From Pseudocercospora fijiensis CIRAD86 (Eukaryota; Ascomycota; Dothideomycetes; Mycosphaerellales; Mycosphaerellaceae): a DNA stretch of 64,000 nt. A program made the translations under genes and the position numbers. This document shows positions 50,270-62,745 of the stretch, in pieces. Numbering within the stretch: the first letter of the stretch is position 1; every line of letters starts with the position of its first letter. The notes under the pieces were generated by a model. The model searched no databases. It was not told the origin of the DNA and was given only the letters and a program-made list of their open reading frames with translations. The stretch is from contig NW_006921550.1 of assembly GCF_000340215.1 (NCBI RefSeq), positions 248,001 to 312,000 on the forward strand, in the 5' to 3' direction.

Positions 50270-50531
50270 GTATTAATTAGCACTACGCGTCGATCGTAAA
50301 TATTAGCTTAGTAAGTAATTTAATTATTACTTAGCGCTAGCGTAGGAGGTCGTTAGGCGCGTCGAGTATAGCGTAGATACCTTAAATAACTTTAACGCGC
50401 CTTCTACGCGTAGATCTACGCCTACGAGGCGCCTCGCCGCTATTCTCCTTATCCGCGGGCTACTCTTTATCTAATAACTCGTCTGCTTTAATATATACTA
50501 TCGCCTATAGTAGAAGACGCGTAAATTCCGC
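50270..50531. other. RIPed sequence continuing the outer layer
   Basis: Continuation of the sequence interrupted by C at 22,767. TA-rich with CG kept. No coding frame recognised. Confidence 0.5.
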
Positions 50532-50748
<217 letters not shown>

Positions 50749-51252
50749 ATAGTATTCGTAGTATTAAACTCCTAAAGGGCGGCAAGGGCATTAATACTTA
50801 TAAGGTTAGCTATTTTAATAGAAAGTAAGAGTAGCGGATTCTAAATTAATAGTAGTAATAGTAAGGTTAATAAATAAGAGGCGATAGCGAGGTAGATAAA
50901 CATGGAAAACAACCAAGAACGCGTTTATAACTAAGGCGGACGGAGCGCCAGCAAATCTACACCGAGTCCGGTCCTTAGCTGCATTTCCGGATTTGGACTG
51001 AGCCGCAGTGGCTACTATAGACACGAGCGTGACTTGGCACTGCGCAGAGGCGACTCAGCCCTCAGCTCGTAGCGCCCTCATCACGCCATCTGCAATCTGC
51101 AGCCTCAATAATGCAGGCGGCTCGAGTACATTTATCATTTGGGGGCTGTACTACCTTAATGTCTGGAGCTGCGCCTGGCGGAAGGCTGGCCTCAAATGTC
51201 TCTTGCCCACTCCTTTCAGGCCTCTACTGTGTGCGGGTGACGTCCTTGAAGG
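50749..51252. other. RIP island edge and upstream region of CorA-like paralogue 2
   Basis: CA and TG return at about 50,880-50,900. A frame at 51,008-51,448 has no ATG and no homology that I recognise. It probably holds the promoter of the gene at 51,253. Confidence 0.45.
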
Positions 51253-53886
51253 ATGTTCGATCGCTCCCTACGGAACACTGCTGACCGGAGGAACGATATC
51301 GAACTTGCACAAGCCTCAGGAACTGCCCGTGTCGACGACGAACCCCCACCCCCAGAAACATTATCAAAAAGAGAGCAGGAGCAAAGAAGAAAGCTCATCC
51401 CGGGCCGCGAGAAAAGATGGCCGAGCGCGTACACATCCAGCGTATTGACAGAAGAGGAACAAGGTACCGTCACGATTCAGCCTCATTCCGACCAAGCAGG
51501 GAATGCTATAGAGATCACTGGCGATGTCTATAGTCCTGCGAACGCGAGCAGTGTTGCAGCGTGGTCGGTCGAAAAGGACGGGTACGTGGCAGATGAGCAC
51601 AAGTATTTGAATTATGTCAAAAAGCTGTCGAAAAGCTATCCTCATCTGGAGTATTTCGCACACTGGATGGAAGTGACCTGCGCTCCGCCCAAATGGAAAT
51701 ACATCCAACACAACAAGGCAGACAGGATAAGGCGCGCGAGAAAGACCAAAGTCTGCATCATTGACTATGTCGAGGAAGGGAGCAAGGACAAAAGCACTAC
51801 CCACGAGGATGAGGAAGAGGACGATAAGGAGACCAGGCTTTTCGTACCAAAGATTCTCAGGCCGAAAAGTGGACAAGCAGATCATCTGAGCTACGAGGAG
51901 AGCCTGCGGGTCGTTGGCTCCACAGTTCAACCTGGAAATAATGAATGGTATTTCCACAATGCTCGAGATCTTGCTGCTGTAGTTCAGAGCGAACCCGAGA
52001 AAAGCGTCCAAGCTCGACTGATTGTGGTAGAGGATCTCTCTCGGGATGTTGTAGAGGTCCTGGGATGTCAGTATGACATAGATCCGTCTGCATTCCTATC
52101 GCATACCGGCGACTACCTCTACAACCAAATCACCGATCGGTGGGCCGATCTTCCAGAACTTGCTGTTGATGCCAGAGAAGAGGACTACGTTTCGATACAA
52201 TACCTGCGTCCACTCTACTTCTCAAGCGATGCATTGTTTGAAAAGGCAGAGCGTCAGACAGGCTTGTGGAACGTGCTTCGTCGACTTGATAGCGATAGGA
52301 GTCGTGAGCGTCTTCGACCGGGAAACTCGCCAGCCAGTGTAACACTTCTACGCTCTAGAACTACGCTTTGGGTTAAGCCACGGGCAGAGTCGGAAGCAAT
52401 CACGGGTGAGCCTACCTCAATCACAAGTCGCATAATCTAGCTAACTGGTGTAGCGATATTGCTAATCGACCCAACTGTAACTGCTGGCTTCCCACTTTGG
52501 CGAGACCATCGTCCGTTCGAAAAGCCCCCAAGCTATTCGGCTTCCATTAAAAGTGAGAGGCTTCCCTCTCCCCCAACAGCTACACTTGAGCACGGAGCCT
52601 GTTTGTTTGATGATATAGTGTATTGGAGCCTGAGACGATCGTCGAAAGATATGTCGCTCATCATTGGCAAAGGATGCCACGAGGCATGCATCGCCTTTCC
52701 GATGTACAAGTTGGTTATCACCGAGTGGCTCAAGGTGCTCAAGTACATGACTGCCACTCTGACAGGGATTGATTGGCAATTCGACAATCCAGCATGGGTA
52801 GCGGAACCTCAAAAGGCGGAAGAGCTTCAGCTAAAACTCCGCCCATGGCACAGGAACATTCATCACTATCAGAGCATGATCAACGAGGCGATCATACGCC
52901 TGCATGACTTCCGCGCCAGCGAGGAAAACGCAGTCGGCATTCGGCGATCCTACACCACGACTCAAAATACGGATGGCAGGCTCGCGGGCAATCAAGGGCT
53001 TCTCAAAGGATCGATGGCTTCATTGAGTCACGATTGGAGGAATGTTCAACAGCAGATGACAGAAGTCCGCATGCGCATGGAACGTGTCCAGAATCTATTG
53101 GCAGAGTCGCTTAGCATTCAGGACGGGAAGCGCTCTATCGAAGAAGGAAAACGTGCTAGACTTGCAGACGAACGCGCCAACCTTGCAGCCAAAGAGGACA
53201 AACATCTTGCCCGCATAACCACTCTTGCGACGATATTCATTCCCCTGCAATTCACATCCGGCTTCCTGAGTATCAACAATGACTTCGGCCAAAAGACACG
53301 AGTCATCTGGCTCTTCTTCATAATCGGCGTCGCCTTGACAGTCCTTGCTCTTTTCGCAGTCGCCGCGGCCAATGTGGACGACCGGCCTGAAGATGCTGAT
53401 AAGTCGATGTTCAAACGAGCAGGACTCAGGATCTTGGTGGTTCTGCGATTTCGCGAAAAGCCAGTCAAAGCCAAGCAGGAACCTCCAACAGCTTCCCAAG
53501 AGTCCATTCAACCGATGAATGATTTACGTCCCGGTAATACGCATGTTGTCATCGATACTTCGTCCACTCCGAATGGTTTTCTTGGAAGTCGTCCCCGACG
53601 GGAACAAGGCAATTTCGCAAGCTCAACGTTGGCAGCGTCGTCCGCTGCAGCACCCCAAGCGCGGCCACTGAATATATCAGCTTCGACGCCGGTATTGTCA
53701 TCTCAGACTAATCTGCGAACTTCGCAAACTGCTCAATCTGGAGAGCCTCAAAGCAGTACCGTGATGCAGCGTAACGCAGATTTACGAGCGATACCGTCCC
53801 GCGGTTCAGGTGGACAGGCTTCGGCGGGTGCTCAGGATACAAGATGTGAGAGCAATGTTGGAGTCAGAGTGCAGTCACCCTCTTGA
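51253..53886 (+). CDS. CorA-like two-TM membrane protein (paralogue 2)
   Basis: 861 residues; CDS join(51253..52405, 52454..53886). The 48-nt intron (GTGAGC, CTAAC, TAG) joins KPRAESEAIT to AILLIDPTVTAGFPLW and removes an in-frame stop at 52,438. It is clearly related to the gene at 15,686 (HLEYFAHWMEVTCAPPKWK, ARLIVVEDLSRD, NVLRRLDSDRSRERL). A coiled region with many Glu/Arg precedes two membrane spans (about residues 638-690: ITTLATIFIPLQFTSGFLSI, VIWLFFIIGVALTVLALFAV). No GMN motif. The extra length comes from an extended N-terminus and a Ser/Pro/Gln-rich tail of about 170 residues. Its intron differs in position from that of paralogue 1. Transport activity is not shown by the sequence. 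It sits on a 3.4-kb strip of unmutated DNA between two RIP islands, yet carries no RIP itself. Confidence 0.85.
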
Positions 53887-54290
53887 CATGCCATCGGGAC
53901 CATACATTTTGACTGTTGAATGAAGGCTCCCGTCCGATCTTGTCCAATTGGACGTCCTGATTGTCTGCCATTGCGTCGCACTTGTCATGGCGAACTTTGG
54001 AATACCATTGAACATGAAAGCCAAGAAAGCGCGAATATTGTCGTTACACTAGATATCGTGAAACGCTGTGGTAGGTTACAAAGACGAAGAAGTCCCATCC
54101 AGGTAGATGATCCTGCCGTCCACTCCGTCCCTCGTTGCAGTCAAGTCGATTCACATATGGAAACACCAAATTAATGACACAAATATCGAAATCCCACATG
54201 TGCAGAACTCGGCGTGCTCGATTGGATGGTCGTCCCTAAGGCAACAACTTTTTTCGGCGCCGATTAATGCACTAAATATAAACAAACTAT
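53887..54290. other. Gene 3' flank to the edge of RIP island 2
   Basis: Normal dinucleotide use, no supported gene. The change to TA-rich sequence falls at about 54,290. Confidence 0.5.
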
Positions 54291-54689
54291 GACCTTTAAT
54301 AGTGTATAGATAGCTTTAATAAGAGTAATAAGGCTCTTCGACTATTTGCTAAAAGAAGCAATTATCGACTACTAGCCTTAGGTACTATAATTAAAGAGAA
54401 AGTAGTACGCCGCTAGGAGTTAGTACTACGTCTAAAATATAATAACTTAATAAAAAATAGGGCCCCTTTAGGCTTAGTGCGGCTTAAAACGAGCTAAAAG
54501 CCGACTCTAATTAGTTATAGCCGAGGGACTTTAAAATTTCTTAGTTTATAAGTAGTTTAAAAAGCGTAAGAGTCGTAGTATATATCGTAATACTTTACCG
54601 CCATAACTTGAATAGTAGTATTTCTAATACTATCTCCGTCGTTTACGTCTAATCTAGTAGTATTTTCTTAAAGCGGTATACTTAAAACC
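54291..54689. other. RIPed sequence of unknown origin
   Basis: TA-rich, many TAG/TAA in all frames, no recognisable domain. Probably an old repeat. Confidence 0.45.
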
Positions 54690-54944
54690 CTATAGATATT
54701 CTATAGAGTAATCGCTATATATGCTTTATAGGGTACTTATAGTAGGCGCTATAATAAGGTACTCGCTATAAGTAGTTCGAATACTATTTAACTCTAGGCG
54801 TTTTAGATAGTATTTGCTATAAGCGTTCCGGATAGTACTAGTAGTACTCGCTATAGGCCTTCCGGATCTAGGATAAGACTTTCTATAAGCGTTTCGGATA
54901 TAACTTGCTATAGGTATTCTAAATAGTGTTTTAGATAGCACTAC
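54690..54944. repeat. Decayed minisatellite, left half
   Basis: Repeats of a core like TATAAGCGTTCCGGATA with spacing of 25-34 bp. The minus-strand ORF at 54,726-54,941 is only the repeat read as IRNAY-type units. It continues after element D at 62,046. Confidence 0.7.
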
Positions 54945-55141
54945 TATAAGAAGGGTTATATTAGTAGGTAGATAGGGTAGTAGTGAATCAGTTTAGTATT
55001 CGATAAGGATCTAGGAGGAGAGGGAGGAAGGCAGGAGAGTTAGCCTAACGCTAAGCGCCAAGCCCTGCCTAAGGCATCGAGACCCTAGCTTCACTCGGCC
55101 TAGTTATATGCCAATCACGTGTAGCCTCTTTGGCCCTAATA
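54945..55141 (-). repeat. 3' LTR of element D
   Basis: 197 bp, TATAAG...CTAATA. Partner at 61849-62045. Confidence 0.9.
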
Positions 55142-56409
55142 TACGCTTCCCTTCTAAAGGCCGCGCCCTCGTAGCCTACCTATATTCCAATCCCGACCTC
55201 TATTGCCGCTAACTTAGCGAGTCTAATAAGCTGCTTAGCCGCGCTAAATTGAACACTTAACTACCTAATTATATAACTATATCAAACCTCACCTCTAAAC
55301 AATATAATGCACAACTCTAACTGCGCTATCCTTATATATAATAAAGTAAAGGGATATAAAGCTATAAGAATTAAGGGCTATCGACTAATTACAATACGAG
55401 CGCGTCTTCCCTACTATAATAGGTAGACGTACGAGGTATTGTAGCCCTGCCTCCGCTCTAAGTAATGTCGTACCGAGTTCTTTGCGTCTACTCTTAAAAG
55501 ACTTAGCAATGTCCGCTTCCGAGGGTTTATTCGCTTCCGAGGGTTATTGTTCTTATTGTTCGTAGTTTCGCTAGCCCTAATTAGCTAGGTTTGGCAGCCT
55601 TTAAGTGTTAATCTTATCTTATCTTTTCAAAAAAACACAGCTCGTCTAGTTTCTATAGATAAAGGCTATTATAAGTGCAGTAGTAGAGGTTCGCCTCGCT
55701 TAAAGGGTTAGATAGATCGAGGAGTAACCTATTGTCCGCAAGATCGACCCCGGCTAGCTTAGCTCTATAGTTTTGCCCTTAGTTAGTCTATTAGTCGCTT
55801 AATCTTTTAACTTAGTCAAAGTTTTGACTTAGCCTCAAAGTTTGATCAAACCTTTAATAGGCTCAAAGCTTTAATCAAAGTTTTAATTAAAGGTGCCTTA
55901 GGCTCGTAGTATAGGTAAGGTTGTGTCTATAGGCGCAGCGACAATAGCAAGTAATGTTAACAATAGTAGCGCTAGTCGTCTTAGCGCTAACTTTACCTTC
56001 TCTAACTAACAACAACTCGGCAATACCGTTACTAATATAGCGGTATCCTTCCTTTCTTAAATAGCAACATACCCCGCAACACTGTTACTAATATAGCCGC
56101 GCCGGCTACGCCGATTGCCTAGGCCTCGAGGCCTCGACGGAATAAGGGAACAAGAGGGGGACCTATAGGGCGCGTTAGTAAAGAGGTAGAATCCTTAAAA
56201 GAGTAGGCAATTGGTTGACGCGTCGTAGCGCGCTTATTAACACTCGGTGCGCGTTCACTATAGTAGTGTAGTCTTATTGTCCTTTATTGCTAATAATTGC
56301 TTGCTTCTAATTAGTTAGCTAATAGCACCCTAGGGGTAGCATTAATCCTAGGCCTTAGTAGTAACATTATAAGCTTTTAGCCTTCTTCTTGTTCTTTACG
56401 CTAGTCTAA
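55142..56409 (-). other. Element D 3' non-coding region
   Basis: Between chromodomain and 3' LTR; the same block occurs in C (22,965-24,245) and A (25,257-26,525). The minus strand next to the LTR is purine-rich (AGAAGGGAAGCG), a likely polypurine tract. Contains repeated CAAAGTTTTGA-like motifs near 55,800-55,890. Confidence 0.6.
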
Positions 56410-56570
56410 TACTTATCTAACAACTCGGTTATATCCTTAAAGGAGTCTTTAGCTTCCTATGAGTCCTATTCTAGTAAATAGCCTTGCTATCTTAGTAGGT
56501 ACTCCTTCTTGCCCTTCCTAGTCCGGTGCTATAGGATACGTTCTACAGACTACAGTTCTTTACTATTAGC
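56410..56570 (-). pseudogene. Element D chromodomain
   Basis: The minus-strand frame through TAG/TAA reads ERILxHRTRKGKKEYLLR, then xQGYLLExDSxEAKDSFKD and ITELLDKY, where each x is TAG in place of Trp or Gln. This is a canonical chromodomain and identifies the family as a chromovirus. Confidence 0.75.
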
Positions 56571-59210
56571 TAAGACTTCTTCTAACTTAGCAGGCGCTTT
56601 ATTACCTTCGCGTTAATAGTATAGCTTAAGGAGGGATATATAGAAGGTGTTATAGATAGTGTAATAGGGTAGAAGCTACAACTAGTAGGCCTGTATACCC
56701 TTCGGTTCTCGGATACGGAATAGGCTAATGTATCTTAGTGCGAGCTTAGGCCTTGTTTTGCTATTAGGTAATAGGTATTTGCGGATGCGGAGGTTCTTCG
56801 TACTAAGCATAACTATGTCGCCTTGCTTAAAGGTCATCGGTATATAACGCTTGTCGTAGTAGGTCTTTTAGTACTCTTAAGCCTTTATTAACTTCTCGGC
56901 TATCTTAGTATAGATTTCTCGCATCTTCTAAACCCTCTTAATAGCCGCTAGTATTTCGGGTACTTAACGCGCTTCCCTTTCCTTACGCTCGGCCTCGAGC
57001 GATAGTAGGTCTTGTAGCATAGCAGCATTCTAGCCTATTATAGCTATATAGGGCGAGATCTTAGTTAATGAATGTATACTATTGTTATATACGAATTCTA
57101 TAGGCTGTAGGAGGTTAACCTAATCCTCGGGGTTCTTATTAATATAGCTGCGTAGGTACTGCTATAGGGTAGCATTCTGCCTCTCTATTTGACCGTTAGT
57201 CTATAGATAGAAGGCTGTTAACAGCCGATGCTTCAGTCTTAGCTATAGGCATATTTCGCTCTAATAGTGCGATATAAATGTCGAGCCCCTATCGGAGACT
57301 ATCCCCTTAGGGGTTCCCTAATAGGTATAGAAGATGTTAGTCTATAGCGCCTCTACTATATTAATAGCAGTCTAATCCTTGCGCGCCGGGATATATCGAG
57401 CGCCTTTAGTAAATCGATCTACTATAATAAGGATAGCATTATACACGTCCTTACTGCCCCTACGTTTAGTAGGCGGAAGGCCTATAATAAAGTCTATTAT
57501 AAGCTCTGCAAATGGCTTATAAGGGATTGGTAAGGAGGACAACTCGCTAAAAGGCTGATGCTTTAGTGCCTTAACACGTTAGTATACGGTATACGTGTTA
57601 ACGTATTCCTTTATATCCCGCTTACTATTTAGCTAGTAGTATATGCGCGATAGTAGCTCGTGCGACCTCTCTATGCTATAGTAACCGGCAAGCTTACTAT
57701 TATAGTGTCGCTTAAGAAGTTCTTATCGGATCGAATGTTTAGCGGGGATATAGTATCTGCCCTTAAACTTTAAATAACCTTTGTCATCGATCGACTAGTT
57801 ACTCTTACTAGATCGAGTCTTTCGCCTACTTACAAGCTTGTCGATACGTTTAGTAGCAAAGGCGTCCCTCTACTAAGCCCGTAATAGCTTATCTATAAAC
57901 GATTGACTATCCCTATTTATAAGGTTATTTAATAGCACCCTCGCTATTAAACGAGGTACGTATTATATGCATCTAATAGCACTAGCAGCCGGATTAACTG
58001 CATTAGTGCTTTAATCGCTGTCACTATATATAGCGATATCGACTAGGGAGTTATTATAACTTCTCCTGTCTATATACTTAGCTCTTGCCTTAATACGTAC
58101 TATTAATATAGTAAGAGCATTAACATACTTCGAGCCGTCGCGGAGTCCGGTAAGCCGCTTATCCTACGCTTACTTATTGACAATACGGGCTATAGCAATC
58201 TTATACTGCAGGGTTAGAAACAAAGAATTAATGTATTAGGTTTCGCCGTCGTAATTAGGTCGCCTCGATAGGCTATCGGTAGGGTTGCTTACGCCTAGCC
58301 GATATAATACATTAAAATCAAACCTAGCGAGGTAGACGGCCTATCTAGCCTGTCGACCTATAACCCTAGTAACCTTCGTAATCCTACGGAGGTTGTTATA
58401 GTCTGTATAGACCTATATTGTATATTAAGCCCTATCGAGGTAGTGCCTCTAGTACTTAAAGGCCTCGACAATAGCTAGGAGCTCTTACTCGTAGGTCTCG
58501 TAGCGACGTTCTATATCGATCATCTTCCGTAAGAAGAAGGCGATTAGGTGCTAGTAATTGTTATTAGCCTGTTGTAACATAATAGCGGATATAGCGAACT
58601 AGGAAGCGTTAGTCTTAATACGGATCTGTTTACTTAGTACGAAATAGTACAACAAGGGGACTTTAGTAAAGCGCTTCTTCAAACCGTTAAAAGCGGCTTG
58701 TGCTCTATTAGTCTATTTAAACTCTCTAGTTAGGTTGGCCTTAGTTTTAGTAAGCTCAGTTAGGGGCATTACGTATCGTAAATAGCCCTTAATAAAGCGA
58801 CGATAGAAGTTAGCAAAACCTAGGAATAATTGAAGCTCCTTAATACTAGTAGGCGTTAGCTACTTAGTAATAGTCTTAATCCGGTTAGGATTAGCCTTAA
58901 TACCCTCAGTTAATACGAGGAAGCTAAGGAAGGACACCTCCTTAGCAGTAAAGGTACATTTAGAAGGCTTATAATACAGTCTATAGGCTCGCAGGCGATC
59001 GAGTACCTTGCGGACTATAGCCTAGTGCTCCGTAATGTTAGGTAAGTGTATATAAACTAGGATGTTATCTAGGTAAACCATACAGAGATAGTCTAATAGG
59101 CCCGAAAGGGCTCGATTAATATAAGACTAGAATGTTGCAGGGGCGTTAGCTAAGCCGAATAGCATAACTAAGTACTCGAAATAGCTATAGCGGGTACGGA
59201 AGGCTGTTTT

Positions 59211-59585
59211 CTATTTATTACCCTTACGGATGCGGATGCGATAGTATGTATCCTTAATGTCTAATATAGTGTAGTAGTAAGCACTAGAAAGGCGATCGAG
59301 GGTCTTATTAATAAGAGGAAGTAGATAGCGGTCTTTAATAGTAACAGCGTTAAGCCTACGATAATTAACATATAGGCGTAGGCTACTATCCTTCTTTAGT
59401 ACGAATAGGATAGGGGCGCTAGCAGGGCTGTTACTATACCGAATGCGACTATTAGCTAGGTTTTCCTTTAGGTACTTACGCAATATAGCAAGCTCTCGTT
59501 TACTAAGGTTATAGAGGGGGCTAAAAGGGACCTCCTTGCCCTCTATAATATCAATCTTATAATCCGTCTCTTTAAATATAGGCAA
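59211..59585 (-). pseudogene. Element D reverse transcriptase fragment
   Basis: 124-codon open remnant: [36 protein letters not shown]. The catalytic box read near 59,080 is YLDN, so the second Asp is lost. Confidence 0.85.
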
Positions 59586-60239
59586 TATCGATACTAAGTA
59601 GTGTTTAAATATATTAATGTAGGTTTCTCGAATAGGCTCCGGTATACGAGCAAGCTAATTAGGGTCTATGCTATTAGGGGCTATAGGCTTATCGTTATCG
59701 CCTAATAAGTCGACTATTAGGTTAGCTAGGGTTAGGTTGCTAATAAATAGGACCCTAATATCGTCAGGGCACTCGCTAACATTAATGTGTTTAATGTCCT
59801 CTTTCCTAGCGATTCTAAATCGCTACTGTTAGCTGCCTAGGTCCATAACTATAGCATAGTACTTAAGAATAGGGTTACTAATAACAATATCGGATAGGAG
59901 GCTGTCTATATCTACCGCGTAGGCAGTGAAGTTTAGTAGGCGTTTATTTCCGAGGTCGTCTTTTAGAACTATAGGAACATAGTAGGCTCTATAGGTCAAG
60001 TGCCGAGCGTTATTAAACTAAGCAAGGGTTAGTAGGTTAGTCTTCGGCAGTTGTCGAAGGTCTAATTGCTTAGCTAGGTAATAGCTAATAAGGGCGCTAA
60101 CTGAATTTCTAGGGTCTAGCATAACCTTTACCTTATAGTTAGTATCGGGCCTAGAGATAAGACAGGTACGTATAATAGCTAGCACAATGTCGATAGTCTT
60201 ACGCCGTACGAGGCTAACAGTTAGTGCGGCGCTTACTCT

Positions 60240-61591
60240 TTTTTCGAAGGTTAGCCTATAGAGGTAGCGTTAGCTACTAAAAGGTGCTTTCGGTACTTAG
60301 CGGTAGCACAGTCGATTCGGGCCTAGTCCTTAGGTTTGTCGCATTAGCCTAGTAGATAGCTAGTACTGTTACAATTAAAGCACTTTAGTCCGGTTAGAGG
60401 ATTGCTATAGCTATTGCCGCTGTTGTTAGCCGAGCGATTAGTACTATAGGGATACGAGCCCCTTCTACGGCCCCTATTACGGCCTCCTCTATATAGCCGT
60501 CGGCTACGGCTTCTTCTACGATCGTTACTGTTCCTATTGTTAGCATTGTTGTCCTAGTAGGAACCTTAGTTTCCTCCGCGGCTACGGTTGCTACGGTTGC
60601 TAGTAGGTCGGATCCTTAATTCTAGTCGTTGCTAGAGCTAAATAGCTCGTTCGGCTGTTTCTACTTCGACTATAAATTAAATGCGTATTAGGTTGGCCTA
60701 TTCGAATACACGGCGGCGGTCTAATTCGAGGACTAGTTCCTATCGCAATTTAGGGCGTATTTCGGAAATCTAGATAGAGTCGGTCTTAGCTAGCAAATCG
60801 TCCTTAAGGGTCTTTAAATAGGCCTCAAACGAGCGAGCCGATTAATTAGTCTTTTGTTTAGCTCGAAGGTATTGGTCCTAAGCGTGTTGTTGCCTTAGTA
60901 TAGGGTTCCTAAGGGTGTCTAGTATAATAGTCTTATAGTCTTGCTACTAAACAGCGGTCTAGTTAGTAAGGGAGTCGAAATAGTTATCCTAGGTACGCTT
61001 TAGGTCTCTATTAATATATTGCATAGCATAGACGACTAACGAGTAGTCGTCTAGAAGGGCCCTTAGCGCGTTTCGCTAATTAAGCTCGTAGTTACGGATG
61101 TAGTCGTTATATTGTTTCCGACTAGAGCTATTAAATACGGTATAGTCCTTAAGTTTAGCATCCTTCTTTTAGACTAAAACAGATAGAGAGGAAGGCCCTA
61201 CTATTGGTTTAGTATTAGTTGCTAGGGCTTCTTATAGGCGACGAATTTCGAGGAGATTATCCTTTAGCTATTGTTCTTAGCGTAAGGCAGTAAGCCTGTT
61301 TTAAGTAGCTCCTTAAAGTCTCGCTACTAGTTAGGGACTAAAGGCTAGTTAGCTATATCGACGGTTAACAATATTGTTAAGAATGTCGTCGACAGACAAT
61401 TCTAGGTCGTTACCTAGAATTATAGGTTCTTTAGTAGGCTCTCCGGTAGGCTCTTTAGTAGGAGGCACTTTAGTAGGTGCTTTAGTAGGCACTTTAGTAG
61501 GTGCTGTGCTACTAGTGTTGTTATTGCTAGCGCTGCTAGCGGCACCGCGATTGTTGTTTCGTAATAAACCGGCCATTATAAGGGGCGGCAC
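60240..61591 (-). pseudogene. Element D gag with CCHC zinc knuckle
   Basis: The open N-terminus at 61,591-61,349 starts PPLIMAGLLRNNNRGAASS and continues with TKVPTKAPTKVPPTKEPT repeats. Further on, with stops, a knuckle near 60,390-60,340 reads CFNCNSTSYLLGxC, where Tyr stands for the expected His (CAT to TAT). It is preceded by Lys, the usual Gag nucleocapsid form. Confidence 0.75.
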
Positions 61592-61837
61592 TAATAATGT
61601 ATTGTTAGCCCCTAAGATACGGATATAGCGGAATTAGTGGATATCGGCCTAGTATAATTAACTTAGTGTAATAGGCCGTATAGAAGGCCTTACTTAATAA
61701 TTAGTACGGTTGTTTCGATAGAATAGTACGTGTAGGTCCCGTTCTTCGGGCGTAATATAGTTAAATCGATAGTTTTCGTAGCTATACCGCTAAAAGCTTG
61801 AAATAAGGACTATCTAGCTGCTGCCCTTAAAGGGTAG

Positions 61838-61848
61838 ATCGAATACTA
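61838..61848 (-). other. Self-priming site of element D
   Basis: Plus-strand ATCGAATACTA directly abuts the 5' LTR. Its perfect reverse complement TAGTATTCGAT is inside the LTR at 61,898-61,908, which would place the transcript start about 60 nt before the LTR end. Confidence 0.65.
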
Positions 61849-62045
61849 TATAAGAAGGGTTATATTAGCAGGTAGATAGGGTAGTAGTGAATTAGTTTAG
61901 TATTCGATAAGGATCTAGGAGGAGAGGGAGGAAGGCAGGAGAGTTAGCCTAACGCTAAGCGCCAAGCCCTGCCTAAGGCATCGAGACCCTAGCTTCACTC
62001 GGCCTAGTTACATGCTAATCACGTATAGCCTCTTTGGCCCTAACA
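61849..62045 (-). repeat. 5' LTR of element D
   Basis: 197 bp, ends CTAACA; followed by ACTAC. Confidence 0.92.
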
Positions 62046-62710
62046 ACTACTTACTATAAGCGTTTTTAATAGTACTTACTATTAGCGTTCCGAATAAGAC
62101 TTACTATACGCGTTCCGGATAGTACTTGCTCTTAGCTAGTAGCTACGCGTTATAGATAGGACTTAGTATAAGCGTTTCGGATTAGAATTGCTATATAGCG
62201 CGTTTAACGTAGAACTTAGTATAGGCGTTATAGTAGATAGTAGGACTAACTATTAGCGCTCCGGATTAGACTTACTATACGCGTTCCGAATAGTACTTAG
62301 TATTATAAGCGTTCTAAATAAGAATCCCTATAAGTGTTTTAGATTAAAATTACTATAGGCGTTTTAGATTAGACTTAGTATCCGCCTTATAGGTAGTACT
62401 TACTATAAGCGTTCTAACTTAGAAAGAACTACTTACTATAGATATTTCGAATAGTACTCGCTATAGGTATTCCGGATAGTAATTACTATAGGCATATTCC
62501 GGAAGTAGTTACTATAGATATTTAAGACTATCTTGCTATAAGCGTTCCTAATAGTGCTCGCTATAAGCGTTTCTAAATAGTGCTTTCTAATATCTATAAT
62601 GCGTTCCGGATTAATATTACTTTTTAGTATTAGCGTTTTAGATATAACTTACTATACGCGTTTTAGATTAGGCCTACTATAGGCGTCTAGATAAGACTTT
62701 AGCTACTCGT
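62046..62710. repeat. Decayed minisatellite, right half
   Basis: More than a dozen imperfect copies of a roughly 25-bp unit (TATAAGCGTTCCGGATAGTACTTAC-like, with TA-type drift). It ends near 62,710 next to normal sequence. Confidence 0.75.
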
Positions 62711-62726
62711 CGCCTTAGGCTTCTCG

Positions 62727-62745
62727 TGTGGCTCTTCGAGCCACA
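62727..62745. other. Perfect hairpin at the edge of RIP island 2
   Basis: Eight-base arms TGTGGCTC/GAGCCACA with a 3-base loop. Too short and isolated to assign; no T-run follows. Confidence 0.5.

Larger units (their letters stand above)
54945..62045 (-). mobile_element. Ty3/gypsy chromovirus D, structurally complete
   Basis: 7,101 bp; LTRs at 54945-55141 and 61849-62045 (197 bp each). The target duplication ACTAC is at 54940-54944 and 62046-62050. Same family and orientation as A and C and not nested, so it is the reference copy. Minus-strand order: LTR, self-priming site, gag, zinc knuckle, RT, integrase, chromodomain, about 1.25 kb of non-coding sequence, purine-rich tract, LTR. RIPed throughout. 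Confidence 0.92.

Noticed and set aside
51364..52011. 215-codon minus-strand ORF
   Set aside because: Antisense to the first exon of CorA-like paralogue 2.
54726..54941. 71-codon minus-strand ORF with IRNAY repeats
   Set aside because: Translation of the decayed minisatellite; no evidence that it is a gene.
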